A stretch of 64,000 nucleotides of DNA from Begonia masoniana (lineage: Eukaryota; Streptophyta; Magnoliopsida; Cucurbitales; Begoniaceae), in assembly GCA_022432975.1 (NCBI GenBank), contig CM039502.1:77403719-77467718 (forward strand), written 5' to 3'. Below are positions 55,689-64,000 of this stretch, piece by piece (position 1 is the stretch's first letter; the number at the start of each line of letters is the position of its first letter). A program made the translations under genes and the position numbers. Under the pieces are notes generated by a model. It was not told where the DNA came from, did no database searches, and saw nothing but the letters and a program-made list of their open reading frames with translations.

Positions 55689-56917
55689 TGTAAATGCAAA
55701 GATTTGCATAAGTGTTGGCATTTGATTTTTTGGCAATATATTATGAAAATAATATTTTATTCCATGATTTTTCAAATTGGTGATTTATTTCTTGGTGATC
55801 AAGAAATAGCTTATTCAGATTATGAGATGATATTATATGAGCAATCATGATGATTCTGTGGAAGAGGAAAATAAGGAAACAATGATATTAGGAAAGTTAT
55901 TGAAAAAATGTATATGCACTTGTTTTTTGGAAAACTTTTATTTGGAAAGCCGATTTGCTGTAGATTTAACACGATTTGCTGGGCTTCGAGGTCCCATGAT
56001 TAATGGGATGCTTTCCTGAATTTTTAAATGAATATTTGAGTTGTTATGGAAACTTTCCTAAAGTGTCACACGGAGTGTCACACAACCAAATTTGTTAAGA
56101 TTTGTTTTCCTTATTTATTGCGGCGATAAATCCGATTTGGTAACTGAATGAATTGAAGATATGGAAGTTACCAAGGCTATTTAAGGTTTTCATTTTCTGT
56201 GAAAACTGGTTGACGACGGAGTATTGTTTTACACGTGAGGAGGTTTTCTTCGTTTTTCCAAGCCGTCGGTTTTTCTTTCACTCCTTACGGTTCTGCGTAT
56301 GGGTTGTGATTGTTTTACACACTCGACTTAATTTGTGGATTTCATCATTTTATTGAGTGTGTTGATTATTGCATCCGAAGACTTTGATCTGGTGTTCCAG
56401 GAGGTGTCCCAGGAGGCAATATTTTTTGTTCTTCATTGAAGCTCAGTCTCGAGAGGAGGCTGCATCCGAACTCGGGAGGAGTTCTGTTTCTTAGACAAGA
56501 GGAGCTTGTTGTTCTTGATCGTGGGCGAGGGGATCTTGACATAACACGGGTTTCGGGAGGAACCAACAACAAGGGGATCTTGTTATTATCTAGATCTCGG
56601 GAGAGGTCGTTCTAAAGTCGAGGGGATCTCGCAAAAACAGTTTCCTTGGGGAAGTTAGCTAGAGGCGGCGACAATGATAAGAGGGAGTCTTTATTTGTAT
56701 AAGTTCGATTGTCTTGTAATTTCGTGAACTCAAAGAAATGTTTTTATATCTAGGCGTGGCCCCGCAGACGTAGGCTGGTTGCCGAACTGCGTTACCAACC
56801 TCCTGTGTCATTTATTTCTGCGTTTTTATATTGTCCATCATTGCATTTATCATCGGTGTCACACGTAACACCCTGTAACACCCTGTGTGACACCGCAGAA
56901 CTAATCGTAATTTTTTA
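55689..56917 (+). repeat. 3' LTR of element 4 (complete, 1,229 bp)
   Basis: Starts TGTAAATGCAAAGATTTGC and ends AATTTTTTA (the terminal CA has become TA). It contains a perfect terminal palindrome, CGGTGTCACAC (56854-56864) and GTGTGACACCG (56885-56895). A TATTTAAGG TATA-like box lies near 56178. Confidence 0.93.
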
Positions 56918-57323
56918 GTATATACCCTTCACTTTTCCTTAACAAAATTTGTCATATCGAGAAAAGAAGGAGTTAAGTGAAGAGAGCATCTTTGGGATTG
57001 GTAACATGATCATTGGTCCATCTCATGCCATCCAATTTGATGTTATGGCCAATTTGACGTGAAACCAAATTTTGGAGATTTCCATCATTCCTTGAGAATT
57101 TTTGAAGAAAGTATTCTACGCCCTCGATCCTATAAATTAATAACGATGGCACCCATTATGGACCTAGGAAAAACTCTAGAATAAATTGACCTAGTGAGAC
57201 CCTCAAATTCCCTAACCTACAACTGGGTGAACTAGCCAAGCAACTAACCTTTTCATTTGGATATTACAAATTTTATCATTGTACTAAGGAAAAGGAGTTG
57301 GTAGATTTAGTATTGGCAAGTTA
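56918..57323. other. Unclassified DNA between element 4 and solo LTR C
   Basis: No readable gene. Its right end is continuous, across the insertion of LTR C, with the sequence at 59740. Confidence 0.5.
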
Positions 57324-59734
57324 TGTGACGACCCTTATAGTATTCTCTTATTTTACCGTATTATATATATATATTTTTTATACTTAAAACTTTAAATCTA
57401 ATGTTCGTGCGGAAATAAAACTTCTAAAATAGAAATCGAAATCGAAATTCGAATTGAAATCGTTAAAACAAAATTTCAAAACAATTAAATTAAAACTTAA
57501 AATAATTAATTAAAATAAATGAAGTCAATTGCGAGGGGCAAAAGGGAGATTCGCTCCCAGTTAACAGGGGCGATCGCAACAGGCGAACAATCGCCTGTTG
57601 CGAATCGCCACACTCCCTGGAGTTCCAGGGAGTGGCGATCCAAGAGGGGCGATTGATCTCCTCCTCAGGCGATCAATCGCCACCCTCTCTGCCTCCCACT
57701 CACTTTCGTTCCTTTTCCTTCCTTTTCTTTCTTTTTTTTCCTTTCTTTCTTTTTCTCCTGCGCCAACTACACAAATACAACTTATACATACACCCTAACC
57801 AACACAATAACATCAAATATAAACTCACTCATATCCTCATCCTTTTCACATTCACCGAATCACCCTAAATAACGACTCAAAACGTATTTAAAATGCGATC
57901 AATTTTCCTGAAAACGAACTGCGTGGATATGTTTGAAAAGTGTACAAAATCCCCTATGAAAATTTAAAACAACCAAGCAGTTCCAGAATTTCAAAATAAA
58001 AGTCGTCATTTAAGCATCCTATACATATTCTATCCATTTTGTCCCAAAACACCTGCATACGGTCCCCACGGGTCATTTACGCGTCGACTGCCCAGCACGC
58101 TGCCACGGGCACTCTTCTTCAATCTGTACGATCATCTAGTAGAGGGAACTCCTCCTCACCTGGATCTATGTCACCTACACCATAAAGACTCCTATGAGAT
58201 AAAAATCTCAGTAAGCTCTACGTAAATGCTAATGTATGTTCATGTATGCTCAGTGCTATGAAAATCGTCCATGTCAATGCATATATCCGTACGTGTCAGT
58301 CTATGGTTATCGAAAACGCTCGACAGATGGATAGGGCACGTCCAGCGGTTAGACAGCCCACACCATCTGAAGGGAGGAAAACCCGCTCACCACGGAACGC
58401 CAGGTCTGAACCTCATCCCCGATAACCCCATGTCATGGTTATTTACTGTGATACTTTACTTGCCTTTACATGCATGTTCTTTTCATGAAATCCGTGCGTA
58501 AATTTATTTTCATGACATTTTTTTTAAAACCATGATGCATGAGCAGTTTAATATAAACAATATAACATAATTGACGAGCATACCATTAAAACACGACAAT
58601 ACCATTAAAACACGACAATACCATTAAAATAACCGATCCTAAACTACCCAACCTACGACATTTAAACAAATAGATCTCCAAAACTCCTCGAGACGACTTC
58701 GACATACGGTGTAGGCCTATCGGTCAGAGTAAGTCACGAGAACTTATCTCGTGTCCGATGAAATCCAAGCTCCGTCCACGAGCGTTCACCTAGAGCAAAT
58801 TTCACATTATTTTCGTCAAAACGAATTTAAACTATTAAACGTCCAAATTTAACGAAACATTAACTAAGGAAATTCCTTAGAGTTCTAACTAACTTTACTA
58901 ACGCATTTTTGCTAACATTACACATTCGATACTTCAAAACCTCTATTAACGAGTATTTTCCACAAACTCAAAAATCCTAAAACTTTAACGTTCGTCCTAA
59001 ATCAAGTAACTTCGTCCAATAACACTCAATACGTTCATTATATTGATAACAACGGTAAACCTATGGATTTTGAACCCTAAATCGCATTTTTAACGAAACC
59101 CTAAACGAACCCTAATCGTCTTAAATCGCTAAAACCGAAATCTAAAGTTCCAAAACCATAGAACCTTACCTAGAGCGTTGATTGGAAGAGAAAACACGAA
59201 GAATGGAGGATAAACGGAGGAAGCACGGTGGTCGGACGTGAGAAATCGCCGTGAGGAGAAAGGGAAGCCGCGGGGAGGAGAGAAAAGAAACAGAGAGAAA
59301 GAGGAAATGGCGTGGAGAAGAAGGGAGTTGGTGTTTTTAATAAAACTTTGGTTTGGTAAATTACCATTTTGCCCTTCCTTTGTTTTCTATTTGTTTCGTC
59401 CTTTGTTTCGTTAATTAGCTAACGATTCGTTTTCTCCAAATTCTCTTATTTCACCAATAATTCCAACTTATTACCAGGGTTCCATCAAAACTGTCCGTTC
59501 ACAATTTGGACCTCGTTTACTATTTTTTACCAAAGTATCCTTTATATTACATTAAACGTAGTTCTCGCAAAATTAGCGTTAAGCTCCTAAAATTCCCAAA
59601 ATTTTCCTAAAATCTTTATTAATTATTAGGATCGTAATAACGCTTTCTTTTCGCAAAATGGACTTGATTTGATATATTTACCAAAAATGTCATTTATATT
59701 AAAATAACAATAATCCGAACAGCCGGATATTACA
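57324..59734 (+). mobile_element. Solo LTR C (2,411 bp)
   Basis: Starts TGTGACGACCCTTATAG and ends AGCCGGATATTACA, flanked by the 5-bp duplication AGTTA (57319-57323 and 59735-59739). No coding region. The central part (CTCAGTAAG near 58208, ATGATGCATGA near 58532) is laid out as in LTRs A and B. Confidence 0.9.
57544..57681. repeat. Cluster of consecutive hairpins in solo LTR C
   Basis: Four stem-loops follow each other. GGGAG/CTCCC (57544-57558). CGCAACAGGCGA with TCGCCTGTTGCG (57575-57602, 4-nt loop). ATCGC..CACTCCCTGGA with TCCAGGGAGTGGCGAT (57604-57639, 2-nt loop). GGCGATTGATC with GATCAATCGCC (57648-57681). The three long stems are perfect apart from one 2-nt bulge. Confidence 0.85.
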
Positions 59735-59739
59735 AGTTA

Positions 59740-60220
59740 TCTACTCTCCAACTGTGGGATTACTTGGCTTTCTAAGATGGATTGGGGTAGAGATTGTTTG
59801 GGCTGTCATATTGATCTTTGTTTCTTAATAGAGAATTTTGAAGAATTGGCTCATTGGACAAAAGAGCATAATGGGGACATCGTGCTACCACATTTAGAAT
59901 TCTGCTGCATTCGAAAATTTCACTCCACCACCCAGCAAACGCCCTTCGAAGTAGTTTATGGATTCAATCTTTCTTCCACACCGTTGGATCACGTCCCTAT
60001 ACCCATTAAGGATCTTAGTCTTGATTTTGATGGAGTCTACTTCCGAAAAAGCCAGTCAATGGATTTGAGGTCAAATCCTCAATCACCTAGAGAGAATGAC
60101 ATGTCAAGGGGTCCAACAACCCGAAAACTCACAAAGGTGAAAATTTTATTTAATTTCCATACTTATTATGTTTTCTCTTTTGTAGGTGATGATCTATTAA
60201 GGGATGACGCATAGAAGCAT
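59740..60220 (+). pseudogene. Ty3/gypsy integrase C-terminal remnant
   Basis: LEFCCIRKFHSTTQQTPFEV followed by VYGFNLSSTPLDHVPIP matches the well-known plant gypsy pattern (vefaYNr..HSTT..sPFeivYGfnP.tPLDl.P). Downstream SRGPTTRKLTKVK resembles the GPmTRsrak tail at the end of gypsy polyproteins. No catalytic residues remain and the frame is broken. Confidence 0.65.
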
Positions 60221-60540
60221 AGCTTGAAAGATATGGATTGCACATGGATGCCAAGCTATGTGGATGTTACAAGGGGTGCCCTCTTGGAAAGCTCGGAACA
60301 TAATGAAGAAAACCCTCGAGCACCAGCTGAACTAGCAGAAGCCAGAATTGTCTTCCGGGAGACAAATTCATGTAATTTTATTTTTTCGTTATTTTCTTTT
60401 GGCAAACTCTCTGTTGACTTAATTAGTGTTTAAGTCTTACTAAGTTTTTGATGATGTATTTGAATGTTAAATATGTAATTTGATTATGTTTATTAAATGA
60501 GAATAATGAATTATGCAAGGATTTTAATCTGTTGGAAATA

Positions 60541-60920
60541 CCGCTCGCTACACGACAAAGGCGGATGAGAAATGAAGAACTCCACCGCTCGCTACACGAC
60601 AATGGCGGATGAGAAATGAAGAACTCCACCGCTCGCTACACGACAAAGGCGGATGAGAAATGAAGAACTCCACCGCTCGCTACACGACAAAGGCGGATGA
60701 GAAATGAAGAACTCCACCGCTCGCTACACGACAATGGCGGATGAGAAATGAAGAACTCCACCGCTCGCTACACGACAAAGGCGGATGAGAAATGAAGAAC
60801 TCCACCGCTCGCTACACGACAAAGGCGGATGAGAAATGAAGAACTCCACTGCTCGCTACACGACAAAGGCGGATGAGAAATGAAGAACTCCACCGCTCGC
60901 TACACGACAAAGGCGGATGA
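60541..60920. repeat. 44-bp tandem array (8.6 units)
   Basis: The unit is CCGCTCGCTACACGACAAAG followed by GCGGATGAGAAATGAAGAAC and TCCA. Units differ by single bases (AAAGGC or AATGGC; one CTGCTCG). The period is constant at 44 bp. Confidence 0.95.
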
Positions 60921-61077
60921 CTTCAAGAAGATATCCTACGTTCGCTAGACGACAAGGGCAGAAGACTTCAAGAAGACATTCTACGTTCGCTAGACGACAA
61001 GGGTGGAAGACGTCAAGAAGACATCCTACGTTCGCTAGACGACAAGGGCGGAAGACTTCAATAAGACGTCTAAAACT
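60921..61077. repeat. 45-bp tandem array, diverged form of the 44-bp unit
   Basis: About 3.4 units. The part CGCTAGACGACAAGGGCGGA aligns with CGCTACACGACAAAGGCGGA of the preceding array, while the other half (CTTCAAGAAGACATCCTACG) differs. Confidence 0.9.
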
Positions 61078-61206
61078 TCATCATCCGACACCGGTTCAGC
61101 GTTTAATGATTCATCATCCGACACCGGTTCAACGTTTAAAGATTCATCATCCGACACCGGTTTCAGCGTTTAAAGATTCATCATCCTACTCCGGTTCAAC
61201 ATTTTG
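61078..61206. repeat. 33-bp tandem array in the U3 side of the element 5 LTR
   Basis: Four units of ATTCATCATCCGACACCGGT followed by TCAACGTTTAAAG. The same kind of CCGA...CGGTTCA repeat is seen, inverted and more diverged, at 63555-64000. Confidence 0.9.
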
Positions 61207-61909
61207 AAGTTGCATCCACCGGTGGTGGTTCAAGACTAAAACAACATTGTCTTCCGCCAGAATTCAAAGTTAGCGTGAAGCTACAGTGACATCGTTTTTA
61301 GCTTTAACTCCAGATCATTAATGGCGACGACGAACATCAATTTCAGATGCAACGGATATCTGCTTAAGTACGGATGCTTCCCAACGGTAACATTTTTCCA
61401 TTTGAAGTAAGAAGCATTCAAGTCTGTGAAGCAGAAATGAGACAGAGTATTTAAGCCGAGGTTAGAACACGAAGGAACAACTTTTGCGAATTTTACTCTT
61501 GAGCCCTAATCTGCAAAATTTATCATACTCTGTATTTCTTCTACACCTCTCGATTTTAACTTGAGATTTACTCCTTATGAGAGTGTAGTCTGAGCATGCA
61601 ATTTACAAATTCAAAAATCTGTATAAGGCTATGGATTGTCGCCCGTGAAGAACAATCCAGATCTGTAAAAGGCAGTTGATCAGAGCCCGGAATTTCGATC
61701 TGTTTATTCTCCTGAGGAGAAGGTTAAAGATCTTCAAGGGGGAATCTTGAAGCGTGGATGTAGGCAGGTTTTGGCCGAACCACGTAAAAACTCTTGTGTT
61801 GGTTTTTCTCTCTCTCTCTGTTATTTTTATTGTTGTGTTGATTTGCTGTTTGATTAATAATTTTTAAAAGGTCTAATTCACCCCCCTCTTAGACAATCTC
61901 GATCCTACA
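61207..61909 (+). repeat. 5' LTR of copia element 5 (3' part; true start not defined)
   Basis: The LTR ends CTCGATCCTACA at 61909, followed by ATTGGTATTAGAGC, a primer site for initiator tRNA-Met. Its inverted copy from 62850 defines the end. The 5' limit cannot be seen and may include the tandem arrays from 60541. Confidence 0.85.
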
Positions 61910-61974
61910 ATTGGTATTAGAGCAAGGTTAATCATTGTCTAAGTTGTATTTGAATTCTTGGTGATACATTTACC

Positions 61975-62849
61975 ATGGTATTTAACACAAACTCTACACA
62001 AGTAGAAGGCCAGTCTACCACTAGACCTCCGTTCTTTGATGGTAATGATTATGTATACTGGAAGTCTAGAATGAGAATATACGTTCAAGCTGTGGACTAT
62101 GAATTATGGAATAATATAGAAAATGGTCTATACGTTGCTGTTAAAACAGAGAATGGTGTTAAGATCCCCAAAGCTTCATACGAACTAAATGATACAGACA
62201 AAAAGAACTTGAGCCTTAATGCCAAGGCGATAAACACACTGTATTGTGCTCTAAATAGATATGAATTTAATAGAGTGCAATGGTGTGAAAGTGCTCAAGA
62301 AATTTGGTACTTATTAGAAGTAACACATGAGGGAACTAACCAAGTAAAGGAAAGTAAATTGAGCATGTTAGTTCATGAATATGAACTGTTTTCTATGGAA
62401 AAAGAAGAAACCATTAGTTCTATGTTCACTCGATTTACTAATATCACTAATGGTCTTAAAGCTCTTGGTAAGATTTATTCAGGTGAAGAACATGTAAGAA
62501 AAATTTTGAGATGCCTACCTAGAGCCTGGCAAGCAAAGGTGACAGCAATACAATAGGCTCGGGATCTAAAGCTGCTCAAGCTTGAAGAGCTCATTGGCTC
62601 TCTGATGACTCATGAGATAACCATGAGGGCCAATGATAAGGAAGATCTCAAAGAAAATGAGATAAATAAAAGGAAGGATATTGCTCTGAAAGCCTCTTCA
62701 AGCAAAAATGAAGCATCTGAGGAAGAAGTAGAAGAAGATGATGAGGACATTGCTCTCATCACTAGGAGATTCAGCAAGTTTCTCCGTAGGAAGAAGCTGC
62801 AAGGGAGAAGTTTTCTAAGGAATGAAAAACTTCCTAAAGACAAGGAGAT
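61975..62849 (+). pseudogene. gag: Copia element 5 gag (stop codon, cut by an inverted LTR)
   Basis: Starts MVFNTNSTQVEGQSTTRPPF and shows the copia Gag pattern (FFDGNDYVYWKSRMRIYV, VRKILRCLPRAWQAKVTAIQ, LEELIGSLMTHE, then a Lys/Glu-rich stretch and EEEVEEDDEDIALITRRFSKF). A TAG at 62554-62556 interrupts it, and an LTR on the opposite strand begins at 62850. It is a different copia lineage from elements 1-4. Confidence 0.85.
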
Positions 62850-64000
62850 TGTAGGATCGAGATTGTCTAAGAGGGGGGGTGAATTAGACTTTTAAGCTTA
62901 ATTTAGTAATCTAGATAATTTCTCTCGTGTTCTTAAAACTTAAAGGCTAACAGCAGACAATCAAATAAAGTTGAGAGAGAGAGAAATTAACACCAGGATT
63001 TTTAACGTGGTTCGGCTAAACTTTCCTACGTCCACGCTCCAAGGCTCCCCCTTGAAGATTCTTAACCTTCTCCTCAACGAGAAAACACAGATCAAAATTC
63101 CGGGCTTCGATCTACTGCCTTTTACACAGATCTGGATTGTTCTTCACGGGCGACAATCCACTGCCTTTACAGTTTTTGAGTTTGTAAATTTCAAGCACAA
63201 AACTACACTCTCACAGGATTGAATCTCAAGTTAAAATTGAGAGGTGTAGAAGAAATACAGAGTATGATAAATCTCGCAAGTTAGGGCTCAAGAATAAAAT
63301 TCGCAAAAGTTGTTTCTTCGTGCTCTAACCTCGGCTTAAATACTCTGTCTGATTTTGCTTCACAGAATTGAATGCTTCTTTCTTCAAATGGAAAAATGTT
63401 ACCGTTGGGAAGCATCCGTACACAAGCAGATATCCGTTGCACCTGAAATTGCTGTTCGTCGTCGCCATTAATGTTCTGGAGTTAAGGCTGAAAACGACGT
63501 CACTGTAGCTTCGCGGTTATTTTGAATTCTGGCGGAAGATCACCGATTGAAGTCTTTAAAAAGCTATCGGCATGAGTATCTTCAAACGCCATCGGTAGAT
63601 GCAACATGATAAGCTATCGGTAGATGTAAGCTTTGAACTCCATCGGTAGATGTATATTAAAAAAACCATCGGCAGAAGTATATTGAAAAACCATCGGCAG
63701 ATGCATCTTGAAACTTCATCGGCAGATGCAACTTGAAATGCTATCGGCAGATGTAAGCTTTGAACTCCATCGGCAGATGCATCTTGAAACTTCATCGGCA
63801 GAAGCAACATTTCATTGCTTGAACCGGTATCAGCAGGTGTAATATTATAAGCGCTGAACCGCCATCGGTATGTGTTGCTTTAAGAAGCTGAACCAGCATC
63901 GCCAGATGAAACGTTATAAGTGTTGAACCACCATCGGCAGGAGTAGCCTGAAAGCTCCATCGGCAGAAGCATCTTGACATTCCATCGGCAGATGTGAGCT
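62850..64000 (-). mobile_element. Inverted LTR of the element 5 family (runs off the window)
   Basis: TGTAGGATCGAGATTGTCTA is the exact reverse complement of the 3' end of the LTR at 61890-61909. Similarity continues (for example CACGGGCGACAATCCA, GCTTAAATACTCTG), so a related element lies here on the minus strand. Its other end is outside the window. Confidence 0.88.
63555..64000 (-). repeat. 27-33-bp U3 tandem repeats in the inverted LTR
   Basis: On the minus strand the core CATCTGCCGATGG, with variants CATCTACCGATGG, CTTCTGCCGATGG and CATCTGCCGATAG, recurs about 16 times, separated by GAGTTCAAAGCTTA-like spacers. Confidence 0.88.

Larger units (their letters stand above)
48627..56917 (+). 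mobile_element. Sirevirus-like copia element 4 (5' LTR truncated, all internal regions present)
   Basis: It is the longest member of the TGTAAATGC subfamily here. It has a 5' LTR lacking about its first 310 bp, the primer site, gag, pol with every domain, the remains of the extra 3' ORF, polypurine tracts and a complete 3' LTR. Multiple stops and frameshifts mean it is dead. No target duplication can be tested because the 5' end is lost. Confidence 0.93.

Noticed and set aside
60541..61206. CRISPR-like look of the tandem arrays
   Set aside because: Repeats are head-to-tail with no unique spacers, in a plant genome; they are minisatellites.
60917..61207. Arg-rich 96-codon frame (repeated FARRQG)
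   Set aside because: It lies entirely in the 45- and 33-bp tandem repeats and has no start context or homology.

Overview
This is a window of a plant nuclear genome, most likely a eudicot. The evidence is an extensin gene with a spliced 3' UTR, a G-type lectin receptor kinase family with signal peptide, transmembrane and non-RD kinase domains, initiator-tRNA-Met primed Ty1/copia retrotransposons with TG...CA LTRs and 5-bp target duplications, and AT-rich intergenic DNA. Only two genes look intact: the extensin (17299-17895, +) and one lectin receptor kinase (44440-46818, -). About two thirds of the rest is nested retrotransposon sequence.

Layout. (1) 1-13058: lectin receptor kinase copy 1 (+), split by Sirevirus-like copia element 1 (743-12074). 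The 5' LTR of element 1 is itself split by a 2.1-kb solo LTR (A, 1694-3784). (2) 13075-15575: the 3' flank of copy 1, containing a non-autonomous hAT-like element. (3) 15576-20721: intergenic DNA with the extensin gene. (4) 20722-29520: a minus-strand LTR fragment joined to the RT/RNase H end of copia element 3, whose 3' ORF is split by a 3.3-kb solo LTR (B) containing about 480 bp of pure (AT)n. (5) 29521-39014: kinase copy 2 (+), broken by copia element 3b (target duplication GATTC) and then partly duplicated in tandem. (6) 37801-42587: copia element 2, cut off at the start of RT. (7) 42588-46899: the 3' flank of kinase copy 3 with a Mutator-like foldback element, then the intact kinase. (8) 47467-48116: BRX-domain exons of a PRAF-type gene, broken off upstream. 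(9) 48121-56917: a gag fragment joined to copia element 4, which has LTRs at both ends but many stops. (10) 57324-59734: solo LTR C inside unclassified or Ty3/gypsy-derived DNA. (11) 60541-64000: minisatellites running into a different copia element (5), whose gag is interrupted by an LTR in the opposite orientation.

The three kinase copies are paralogues. Copies 1 and 3 lie in inverted orientation and share at least several hundred bp of 3' flank. Each flank is the empty site for the transposon in the other: the hAT-like element is only beside copy 1 and the Mutator-like element only beside copy 3. Both insertions therefore came after the duplication.

The most notable biology is in the Sirevirus-like family. 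Its members carry a further ORF downstream of pol that resembles the 'putative plant transposon protein' family rather than an envelope protein. They end in an LTR palindrome whose two arms change together, and they carry an octamer, GTGTCACA, at least 13 times in one 8.3-kb element, in both LTR and coding DNA and in more than one reading frame. A tandem duplication of [kinase fragment + LTR] has a chimeric middle LTR, which places an unequal LTR-LTR crossover within 14 bp.
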